A stretch of DNA of 18,042 bases from Candidatus Uhrbacteria bacterium. GTDB lineage: Bacteria > Patescibacteriota > Patescibacteriia > UBA9934 > UBA11717. Shown here in pieces: positions 1 to 6,090 of this stretch. The stretch covers positions 1 to 18,042 of the forward strand of contig JABMPK010000107.1 in NCBI GenBank assembly GCA_013203725.1. Reading direction: 5' to 3'. The notes under the pieces are model-generated. The model saw only the letters and a list, made by a program, of their open reading frames with translations, was not told where the DNA came from and did not search any database. Positions within the stretch are counted from its first letter, which is position 1; the number at the start of each line of letters is the position of its first letter. The position numbers and the translations under genes were made by a program.

Positions 1-143
1 ATAGTGGCGTCAGACCGTGGGGTGTAGCGTGACTGTGTTAACAATTTAGCTCTGCAACAAACCCAAAAGTGTCGCATTGAAGCGCTTACTTCACAATAGT
101 GTACGTCTCGCACTTTTCCACAGAACCTCCCAAACCCACCGTG
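1..143. other. Unassigned window edge
   Basis: I see no gene, RNA or clear terminator in this stretch. It is either intergenic sequence or the tail of something that begins outside the window. It leads into the promoter of the split exonuclease gene. Confidence 0.4.
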
Positions 144-152
144 TGCTATAAT
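144..152 (+). promoter_or_regulatory. Extended -10 promoter of the split exonuclease gene
   Basis: The sequence TGCTATAAT is a perfect -10 hexamer (147-152) with the upstream TG of an extended -10 element. I find no convincing -35 hexamer 16-18 bases upstream. The chosen start codon, ATG 174, lies 21 bases downstream, giving a short leader without a Shine-Dalgarno sequence. Confidence 0.6.
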
Positions 153-173
153 GCCAGGCGTTCACTTCAAACT

Positions 174-755
174 ATGTCAAAGGAAATTGTACTAGATATT
201 GAGACCCAAAATACCTTTCAGGATGTTGGCGGATGGAATCATGAGAAACTCAAGATTTCGTTGATCGGAGTGTACTTCTACGAAACAGATACGTACGAGA
301 CATTCCTCGAAGCCGACCTTCCTAGTCTCTGGCCTCGGCTGGAGCATGCTGATCGGATCATTGGGTACAACCAAAAAAGTTTCGACAACCCAGTAATGAA
401 TAATTACTACGCTGGTGACCTTAACCAGATTTCGTAGCTCGATCTTCTTGAGAAAATTCATCAGTCGCTTGGCTATCGAGTAAAGCTTGATGCCGTTGCG
501 AAGGCGACTCTTGGAGTCGGTAAAACAGGTCACGGACTGATGGCTGTCGAGTATTGGAAGGAAGGCAAGATAAAAGAGTTAGCAGACTATTGTCTGATGG
601 ACGTAAAGGTTACAAAAGAAATTTACGAGTTCGCAAAAATCAATGGATTTGTGAAGTTCGAGGACAGGACAGGGGAGATGATAGAAATCCAAATCGAGGT
701 AAAACCTGAGCCTACCGAGCTTAAGCAGTCACTCAATTTGACGATGCCGTTTTAG
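174..755 (+). pseudogene. RNase H-like DEDD 3'-5' exonuclease, interrupted by in-frame TAG
   Basis: The reading frame from ATG 174 encodes a DEDD-type 3'-5' exonuclease of the RNase H-like fold (YprB / PolB-exonuclease-like). It is broken by TAG at 435-437 and continues in the same frame to TAG 753-755. Before the stop lie exonuclease motif I (DIET, near residue 8) and motif II (GYNQKSFDNPV). After it lie a conserved-looking LDLLEKIHQSLG segment, a GKTGHGL segment and motif III (YCLMDVKVT, with the Y-x3-D pattern). All catalytic residues are therefore still encoded, but on both sides of the stop. No frameshift is needed: one base change would restore a protein of about 193 residues. TAG ends most other genes here, so genome-wide TAG recoding is unlikely. 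A recent nonsense mutation or a sequencing error fits best. ATG 174 is preferred over ATG 99 because it follows the promoter and starts directly at the domain. Confidence 0.75.
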
Positions 756-809
756 GGGCTCAGTTATCCCCAGTAAAAATTTTATGCGACACTTACGTCG
801 TGAAGTTCA

Positions 810-857
810 ACCCTACATCTTGTGGTATAATTCCAATCGGAACACAAGATGTAGGGT
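810..857 (+). promoter_or_regulatory. nrdJ promoter flanked by two NrdR-box-like sites
   Basis: Two 16-base sites, ACCCTACATCTTGTGG (810-825) and ACACAAGATGTAGGGT (842-857), lie 32 bases apart centre to centre with a 16-base gap. Against the published NrdR-box consensus as I recall it (acaCwAtATaTwGtgt) they match at 12 and 13 positions, including all the strongly conserved ones. They also form a perfect 16-base inverted repeat (809-824 with 843-858). The extended -10 element TGGTATAAT (823-831) sits mostly in the gap, so a bound repressor would block RNA polymerase. No good -35 is visible. Paired boxes with this spacing are the normal NrdR arrangement, and the next gene is a ribonucleotide reductase. 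The nrdR gene itself is not in the window. Confidence 0.75.
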
Positions 858-1159
858 TTTACACTCTACGAGCTATTTGTCTCCATGCGGCAAGAAGCGA
901 TATGTTCTACTCTGTGGTAAAACTACAACATACCTCACGATTACTAGGTACATCACTAAGGCTTTGACTTGCGGGAGTAAAGCTTTGATGAAGTGCAAAC
1001 GGTTTATCGTGACACAGGTATGTAATTTTCAGTCGCTACAATGAATATTCTTTGCGTAAACATTCTTAGCTAAAGCTAAGAATGTCATGAGCTAAGAACG
1101 TAATGTGCGACGAGGGGTCTGAGGCTCCATGGTTCCATAAATCAAAATCAAACCTAATT
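838..1159 (+). other. Long, possibly structured 5' leader of nrdJ
   Basis: If transcription starts about 7 bases after the -10 element, nrdJ has a leader of roughly 320 nt. Hand folding finds an outer stem TCACGAT/ATCGTGA (935-941 with 1006-1012). It encloses a hairpin made of CATC/GATG (951-954 with 987-990), a 3-nt bulge, and an 8-bp stem (958-965 with 979-986, one G-U pair) closed by a 13-nt loop. A weaker 6-bp hairpin lies upstream (901-906 with 927-932). I see no B12-box of a cobalamin riboswitch, no tRNA and no convincing protein gene; the open frame at 784-1044 has no family-like sequence. Whether this is a regulatory RNA is inference. Confidence 0.35.
1061..1100 (+). repeat. 11-bp inverted repeat plus a third copy before nrdJ
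   Basis: CATTCTTAGCT (1061-1071) and AGCTAAGAATG (1074-1084) are perfect inverted copies separated by AA. A near-identical third copy, AGCTAAGAACG, follows at 1090-1100. As RNA this forms a tight hairpin in the late nrdJ leader, with the third copy able to compete for the same left arm. No T-run follows, so it is not a standard terminator. It could be an operator or a leader switch. Confidence 0.45.
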
Positions 1160-4100
1160 ATGTCCACGATACAACAGGCAACACAGTCATCTACATCAAC
1201 AAGCTCGGCAGATGCTGTGTGGAAATTTATGACAACTGTAAAAGCAATTAAAAAAGCTGGTGGTGAAGAACAGGCATTTGATCGAGAAAAGTTGTTTCGA
1301 TCAATTTTGGCTGCAGTTAAAGACGGTGGTGTAAAAGAAGAGTCTCGTTATGCGGAGCGGGTTACAGGGCATGTAATCACGCGATTGAATAAAGTTTACG
1401 ACGGTGTACTTACTCCACGCAGTGAAGACGTGCGTGAGATGGTGTCCGCGACTTTGATAGACAATAACCTAGCGTTCGTTGCGCGTAAGTACATTGGTTT
1501 TAGACAAAAACTGGTTCCAACGCATAACAAGGAGGACAAGTACGGAAACGGTATTTCTGTGCCTAGATACTACACAAAGGCTGGCGTCCATCCTTACGAC
1601 GAGATTGTATGGGAGAATCGTACGGCTTCTATTAAGAACGAGAAGGGAGACATTATCTTTGAGCAGAAGAATGTAGAGATGCCTTCAACGTGGTCACAGA
1701 CGGCAACAAATATTGTTGTATCAAAGTACTTTACAGGTAAGATTGGGGAACCGGGACGAGAGAGTAGTGCGCGTCAGTTGATTGACCGTGTTGCAAAGAC
1801 TATGAGCAACTGGGGACGACGAGACGGATACTTCCAGACAGTTGAGGACGGGAATACATTTGAAGCAGAGTTGACACATATTTTGATAAATCAGATGGCG
1901 GCTTTCAATAGTCCTGTGTGGTTTAACGTTGGTGTTGTAGAAACTCCTCAGTGTTCTGCGTGTTTCATAAACTCGGTGCACGACGACATGCGGTCTATCA
2001 TGAACCTTGCGACAACTGAGTCGATGCTGTTCAAGTACGGATCTGGAACAGGGTCAAACTTGTCGAAGTTACGCGCGTCGTGTGAGTACCTGTCGCGCAC
2101 AAACGGAAAGTCATCTGGTGTAGTTAGCTTCATGAAGGGCTGGGATTCTTTTGCAGGGATTGTTAAGTCCGGCGGACGAACACGACGGGCTGCAAAGATG
2201 GTGATGCTCGACATTGACCACCCGGATATCGTTGAGTTTATTGAATGTAAAGTTAAAGAAGAAAAGAAGGCGTGGGCACTTGTAGCCGCTGGTTACGACG
2301 GATCGTTTACCGGTGAAGCGTATACTTCTATTTTCTTCCAAAACGCAAACAACTCTGTTCGTGTTACAGATGAGTTTATGCGTAGCGTAGAGAACGATGG
2401 CGACTTCAGCACAACCGAACGTACAACTGGAAATATTGCAGACACATACAAGGCGCGCGACTTGATGCACAAGATGGCAGAGAGTGCGTGGTGGTGTGGT
2501 GATCCAGGAATTCAGTACGACACAACAATCAACAAATGGCACACAAGTAGCAACACGGACAGAATCAACGGATCGAACCCGTGTTCGGAATACATGTTCT
2601 TGGATGACACTGCTTGCAACCTGTCGAGTTTGAACTTGATGAATTTCCGAAAGGGCGCTGACAACAACGAGTTCGATGTTGAAAGCTACAAACATGCGTT
2701 GGAGATCATGATCACGGCGATGGATATTTCGGTTGGAAATTCTAGCTACCCAACGCCGTCAATCGAACAGAATAGCTACGACTACCGACCGCTTGGAATT
2801 GGATACGCAAACTTGGGAGCACTTTTGATGAGCCGTGGTTTAGCATACGATTCAGACGAAGGGCGAAACTTGGCGGCGGCACTAACATCGATGCTTACTG
2901 GAGTTGCGTGCGCGCAAAGTGCAAAGATCGCCTCAAAGAAAGGTGCGTTTGCAGGCTTCGACGCTAACCGTGAGCCGTGCATGAACGTCATGCGAATGCA
3001 CAGAGAGGCTGCATACAAGGCGGTAGAGGCAGGGGTACCAGCAGATCTGCAGTCAGCGCACCGAAAGTCTTGGGATGATGTTGTTGAGTTGGGAACAAAG
3101 CATGGTCTTCGCAATGCACAGATCTCTGTACTTGCACCAACTGGAACGATCTCGTTCTTGATGGACTGCGCAACAACTGGTGTTGAGCCAGACATTGCAC
3201 TTGTTAAGTACAAGTGGATGGTTGATGGTGGAATGGAGAAGCTTGTGAATTCAACGGTTCCTGAAGCTCTACGATTTATTGGTTATTCAGAAGCTGAGTC
3301 AAAAGCGATCGAGTCTTACATTACGGAGCACGACACTATTGAAGGTGCTCCAGGATTCAAAGACGAGCATTTACCAATCTTTGATTGTGCGTTTAAGGCG
3401 GCAAACGGTACGCGTACAATTCATTACATGGGACACGTGCGAATGATGGCGGCGGTACAACCGTTCTTGTCTGGGGCAATCTCCAAGACTGTGAACATGC
3501 CGGAGGACGCGACGATAGAAGATATTGAGAAGGTTTACATGGAAGGTTGGAAATTGGGGCTGAAGGCTATTGCGATTTATCGCGACGGTTCAAAGCGACA
3601 ACAGCCACTTACAACATCGCTCGATCAGAAAGACAAGGGAGCAAGCGCAGATGTTGAAGAAATCGCCGAGGTTGCAATTCCAGACGAGGTTAAGGCTGCG
3701 GTTACAGCTCCAGTTAACGCGCCACGCCGAAGACGTTTGCCAGATGAGCGCCGATCAATCACTCACAAGTTTTCGATCGCGGGTCACAAGGGTTACCTGA
3801 CAGTTGGTTTGTACGATGACGGAACACCGGGAGAGATCTTCATCATGATGAACAAGGAAGGTTCTGTGATGTCTGGACTTGTAAACTCGCTCGCTGCAAC
3901 AACATCTATTGCGTTGCAATACGGCGTGCCGTTGGAAGCGCTTGTAAACAAGTTTGCACATATGCGATTTGAGCCGTCTGGATTTACAAATAATCCAAAC
4001 ATTAAGATCGCAAAGTCTATCGTTGACTACATCTTCCGCTACATGGCATACAAGTTCTTGGACACAAATGCACAGCGTGCGCTTGGAGTTAACTTGGAAG

Positions 4101-4345
4101 TTGTTGACAGTCTTGAGAAAGTTGAAGAAGAAACACGACAATCTGCACCAGTGGTAGAAAGTCAGACGAAGATGTTTACAGAGACCGCTCCTAAAGTAGC
4201 TGCGGCGTCGCAAGCATCAGTACACACATCAACATTCGACAATCAGTCAGACGCACCAGCGTGTGGAACATGTGGATCGATCATGGTTCGTAATGCGGCA
4301 TGCTACAAGTGTTTGAACTGTGGAGCGACAAGCGGCTGTTCGTAG
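1160..4345 (+). CDS. nrdJ: Adenosylcobalamin-dependent ribonucleotide reductase (class II)
   Basis: This enzyme reduces ribonucleotides to deoxyribonucleotides using adenosylcobalamin as radical source, without oxygen. From ATG 1160 the product has 1061 residues. An N-terminal ATP-cone (about residues 30-120) gives allosteric control. The catalytic barrel shows NPCSE (N473, thiyl-radical C475, E477), the probable redox pair C268 (SACFIN) and C486 (TACNLSSLNL), and the PTGTISFLMDC loop. A TSCPD domain lies at about 867-970. The tail has C1035, C1038, C1048, C1051, C1054 and C1060, resembling a zinc ribbon with re-reducing cysteines. This is the full architecture of the long NrdJ family. ATG 1103 would add 19 residues of unlikely sequence; neither start has a Shine-Dalgarno. 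It is probably controlled by the NrdR-like sites upstream. cobO, encoding the cofactor-forming enzyme, lies about 0.7 kb downstream. Confidence 0.95.
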   Translation: MSTIQQATQSSTSTSSADAVWKFMTTVKAIKKAGGEEQAFDREKLFRSILAAVKDGGVKEESRYAERVTGHVITRLNKVYDGVLTPRSEDVREMVSATLIDNNLAFVARKYIGFRQKLVPTHNKEDKYGNGISVPRYYTKAGVHPYDEIVWENRTASIKNEKGDIIFEQKNVEMPSTWSQTATNIVVSKYFTGKIGEPGRESSARQLIDRVAKTMSNWGRRDGYFQTVEDGNTFEAELTHILINQMAAFNSPVWFNVGVVETPQCSACFINSVHDDMRSIMNLATTESMLFKYGSGTGSNLSKLRASCEYLSRTNGKSSGVVSFMKGWDSFAGIVKSGGRTRRAAKMVMLDIDHPDIVEFIECKVKEEKKAWALVAAGYDGSFTGEAYTSIFFQNANNSVRVTDEFMRSVENDGDFSTTERTTGNIADTYKARDLMHKMAESAWWCGDPGIQYDTTINKWHTSSNTDRINGSNPCSEYMFLDDTACNLSSLNLMNFRKGADNNEFDVESYKHALEIMITAMDISVGNSSYPTPSIEQNSYDYRPLGIGYANLGALLMSRGLAYDSDEGRNLAAALTSMLTGVACAQSAKIASKKGAFAGFDANREPCMNVMRMHREAAYKAVEAGVPADLQSAHRKSWDDVVELGTKHGLRNAQISVLAPTGTISFLMDCATTGVEPDIALVKYKWMVDGGMEKLVNSTVPEALRFIGYSEAESKAIESYITEHDTIEGAPGFKDEHLPIFDCAFKAANGTRTIHYMGHVRMMAAVQPFLSGAISKTVNMPEDATIEDIEKVYMEGWKLGLKAIAIYRDGSKRQQPLTTSLDQKDKGASADVEEIAEVAIPDEVKAAVTAPVNAPRRRRLPDERRSITHKFSIAGHKGYLTVGLYDDGTPGEIFIMMNKEGSVMSGLVNSLAATTSIALQYGVPLEALVNKFAHMRFEPSGFTNNPNIKIAKSIVDYIFRYMAYKFLDTNAQRALGVNLEVVDSLEKVEEETRQSAPVVESQTKMFTETAPKVAAASQASVHTSTFDNQSDAPACGTCGSIMVRNAACYKCLNCGATSGCS

Positions 4346-4440
4346 GTTGCAGATAGTATGTGTCAGTAATATCTGAATTGCAAGCTAGTTATTACGATGT
4401 AGCATAAGACAGCTTCCAGATATTCATAAAATCGGCCATA
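4346..4440. other. Intergenic spacer after nrdJ
   Basis: A weak hairpin (CAGATA 4350-4355 with TATCTG 4370-4375) follows the nrdJ stop, without a T-run. I see no gene or clear terminator. Confidence 0.3.
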
Positions 4441-4560
4441 CTGTCATTGGGAGGAACGACCTGTCCTCCATAGCTCGAAGAGCGACGGAGGAAGCAACCT
4501 CGTGCGGTGAGCTCGTGAGATAACTTATTGAGGTTGCTTCGCTACCGCTCGCAATGACAG
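4441..4560. repeat. 120-bp inverted-repeat element (MITE/REP-like)
   Basis: The element begins CTGTCATTG (4441) and ends CAATGACAG (4560), perfect terminal inverted repeats that extend imperfectly inward to about 20 bp. A second inner pair, GAAGCAACCTC and GAGGTTGCTTC, flanks the central loop. The left arm carries an extra insertion that folds into its own hairpin (TCCTCC/GGAGGA around GCTC-GAA-GAGC). It has no coding capacity and no obvious target-site duplication. The ends resemble the GTCATTGCGAGCG-type dispersed repeats known from many bacterial genomes, recalled rather than searched. It could also end nrdJ transcription as a long hairpin. Confidence 0.6.
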
Positions 4561-4623
4561 GGGCCCTAAACCTTGAGATATATCGCAATATAACTCACGT
4601 TGAGATTCAGTACTCATAGGATT

Positions 4624-5115
4624 ATGCCAGAAATACTTACAGCGTGGATTGGGAATAAAGCGTTCCTCCGAAAACCGGACGGTCGTATCCTGTTGGGATG
4701 CGACTCTGGGAACGCTAAAGATCATGCGACGGTGAAAGGGTACTGGGGACTTCCTGGTGGCCGGATGGATGTAGGCGAGGTTGATATTCGGTTAGCGCTT
4801 GCTCGTGAGCTCAAGGAAGAAGCCGGTTATGAGCTAGGTGATATCGAACCGGAACTATTCACGTCGTGTCTTGTTACAAAATCCAATGGAACGCATTTAC
4901 TATTGCAATATTTTATTGTTGACGTTGACGATATGTTCCAACCAACGATGTCGGAGGAGCATTCTGAGTTTGTTTGGACAGACCCATATACTGCGCTCAC
5001 TACTATGAATGTATTCGATGCGTTAAAAGCGCCTCTTCAAAAACTATGCAACAGAATGGACCTGGAAAAATTGAACTCGACGATCGCATTAAGGGACGAA
5101 CCGGTTTTGGGTTGA
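4624..5115 (+). CDS. Nudix hydrolase
   Basis: The 163-residue product belongs to the Nudix family, which hydrolyses nucleoside diphosphates linked to another group. The Nudix region runs from GLPGG (residues 42-46) to REL-KEEAG (R61-G68), so the catalytic REuxEE helix is intact. The loop between GE (51-52) and R61 is one residue longer than the canonical G-x5-E-x7-REuxEE pattern. The substrate cannot be told from sequence. ATG 4624, preceded by AGG, was chosen over TTG 4600, which adds only eight residues. The 3' end overlaps the start region of cobO, so the two are probably co-transcribed. Position between nrdJ and cobO suggests nucleotide housekeeping, but this is inference. Confidence 0.85.
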   Translation: MPEILTAWIGNKAFLRKPDGRILLGCDSGNAKDHATVKGYWGLPGGRMDVGEVDIRLALARELKEEAGYELGDIEPELFTSCLVTKSNGTHLLLQYFIVDVDDMFQPTMSEEHSEFVWTDPYTALTTMNVFDALKAPLQKLCNRMDLEKLNSTIALRDEPVLG

Positions 5116-5642
5116 TACAGTTGTACGAAGGTCATGGGAAGGGCAAGACTACCGCTTCGTTGGGCGCGGCGTTGCGTGCCGTTGGCGCGGGGAAAAAGGT
5201 GGCGATCGTGCATTTTGATAAAGGTGGCACTCATTACGCCGAGCGTGTTGCTGTAGCAAAATATTTAAGCGACGTTGTTGAGTTGCATGGAACGGGGCGC
5301 GACAGGATAGATCCCGTGTCAGGCAGATTTGATTTCAGTATCACCGACGAGGATAAACGGGAGGGCGCACGAGGTCTTGAGATCGTGCGTGAGATTTTCA
5401 TTAAAGGTGATCATCAGCTTGTGATCATGGACGAAATTAATTCATCTGCTGATCTTGGTATCATTGAGGTTGAACGAGTTCTTGAGGTGCTGGATCTTAA
5501 GCCTGACGGTGTTGAACTTATCATGACTGGCAGGAATGCGCCTGAGGAATTTAGACAGCTTGCACATCTAATAACGGACATGAAGTTGAATAAGCATTAC
5601 TTTTATTCAGGTGTTCCAGCTCGCGATGGGCTAGATTTCTGA
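5046..5642 (+). CDS. cobO: Cob(I)alamin / cob(I)yrinate adenosyltransferase, CobA type
   Basis: This enzyme transfers adenosyl from ATP to reduced corrinoid, making adenosylcobalamin, the cofactor NrdJ requires. The P-loop is GHGKGKTT, typical of the CobA/CobO/BtuR family and followed by ASLGAALRAVGAGKKV. VIMDEIN corresponds to the Walker B region, and the LIMTGRNAPEEF segment is also family-typical. From ATG 5046 the product has 198 residues and overlaps the Nudix gene by 70 bases. The alternative start TTG 5112 gives 176 residues and a 4-base TTGA overlap with the Nudix stop, a classic coupling arrangement. Both lengths suit the family and neither start has a strong Shine-Dalgarno. No other B12 synthesis gene is in view, so the likely role is salvage. 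The 32-bp palindrome follows the stop immediately. Confidence 0.9.
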   Translation: MQQNGPGKIELDDRIKGRTGFGLIQLYEGHGKGKTTASLGAALRAVGAGKKVAIVHFDKGGTHYAERVAVAKYLSDVVELHGTGRDRIDPVSGRFDFSITDEDKREGARGLEIVREIFIKGDHQLVIMDEINSSADLGIIEVERVLEVLDLKPDGVELIMTGRNAPEEFRQLAHLITDMKLNKHYFYSGVPARDGLDF

Positions 5643-5674
5643 TATATCATGTCACTCGCGAGTGACATGATATA
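5643..5674. repeat. 32-bp perfect palindrome overlapping a promoter
   Basis: TATATCATGTCACTCG is followed directly by its exact reverse complement, centred between 5658 and 5659. It starts right after the cobO stop, and its right edge overlaps the -10 element of the next gene. It may be a repressor operator, or as RNA a hairpin ending the nudix-cobO transcript, although no T-run follows. Confidence 0.65.
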
Positions 5675-5676
5675 CT
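5668..5676 (+). promoter_or_regulatory. Extended -10 promoter of the DUF5665-type gene
   Basis: TGATATACT contains an extended -10 with hexamer TATACT (5671-5676). Only nine bases separate it from ATG 5686, so the transcript would be leaderless or nearly so. The element lies inside the right arm of the 32-bp palindrome. No -35 is evident. Confidence 0.5.
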
Positions 5677-5685
5677 GTATACACT

Positions 5686-6021
5686 ATGGCTAAAACAAAA
5701 CAACAGAAAGTTGCTGAGCAAACCAAAGAAAAGCTTGGTGACATTCATGAAGAAGAAAAGAAGCAGACCCGTCTAGAGACAGCAACGCAAAAGGAGATGA
5801 GGGAATTGAAGGCTCAGTTGAAGAAAATAATAAGAGTGCACAAATATTCTTTGATAGAACATCCTGCGCGACTGTTGAGCTTTCAGTTTATGATTGGGTT
5901 GGCGAGAGGCGTAGGATCATTCATTGGAGCAACGCTCGTAATAGGTGCCTTGATATTCATACTGAGTGCACTTGGATTCACAGACATTTTGCAAAGCTTT
6001 GAAGATTTGAGGAGAATTTAG
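5686..6021 (+). CDS. DUF5665-type small membrane protein
   Basis: The 111-residue product has a charged, Lys/Glu-rich N-terminal half (about 1-55) likely to form a coiled coil. A segment resembling DUF5665 follows: HPARLLSFQFMIGLARGVG, then one strong membrane span at about 78-96. The family has no known function as far as I know. It is transcribed alone, from a promoter overlapping the palindrome, and meets the orphan minus-strand gene tail to tail. Family assignment is from memory of the GLARGvG-x-iG pattern. Confidence 0.75.
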   Translation: MAKTKQQKVAEQTKEKLGDIHEEEKKQTRLETATQKEMRELKAQLKKIIRVHKYSLIEHPARLLSFQFMIGLARGVGSFIGATLVIGALIFILSALGFTDILQSFEDLRRI

Positions 6022-6046
6022 AGAGTGAAATAATTTTGGATATGAA

Positions 6047-6081
6047 GAACCCCCGTAACGCCGTACGCGTTGCGGGGGTTC
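6047..6081. terminator. Strong hairpin between convergent genes
   Basis: A 15-bp stem with one G-T mismatch (arms starting GAACCCCCG and ending CGGGGGTTC) and loop CGTAC lies between the DUF5665-type gene and the stop of the minus-strand orphan. It probably ends transcription from both sides, but neither strand has a T-run, so it is not a textbook intrinsic terminator. It is GC-rich like the orphan gene and may belong to the same block. Confidence 0.5.
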
Positions 6082-6090
6082 AACGTAGTC

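Noticed and set aside
174..755. TAG read as an amino acid throughout the genome
   Set aside because: nrdJ, ftsI, murF, the kinase, the antiporter and the DUF5665-type gene all end at TAG, so it acts as a normal stop.
784..1044. An 86-codon open frame upstream of nrdJ
   Set aside because: It begins before the -10 element and runs through the NrdR-like sites; its Arg/Cys/Tyr-rich sequence looks non-coding.
860..1159. Cobalamin riboswitch upstream of nrdJ
   Set aside because: Considered because NrdJ needs B12, but I could not find the B12-box or matching core. Only generic hairpins are visible.
2111..2695. A 194-codon minus-strand frame inside nrdJ and other frames inside known genes
   Set aside because: They lie fully within well-supported genes and have Cys/His/Ser-rich shadow translations with no motifs.
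4441..4560. CRISPR repeat or tRNA-like structure
   Set aside because: There is only one inverted-repeat unit, no regularly spaced direct repeats, and no cloverleaf or anticodon arm.
4974..5045. Upstream extension of cobO to 4974
   Set aside because: It would overlap the Nudix gene by about 140 bases and adds Cys/Tyr-rich sequence unlike the family; the starts at 5046 or 5112 suffice.
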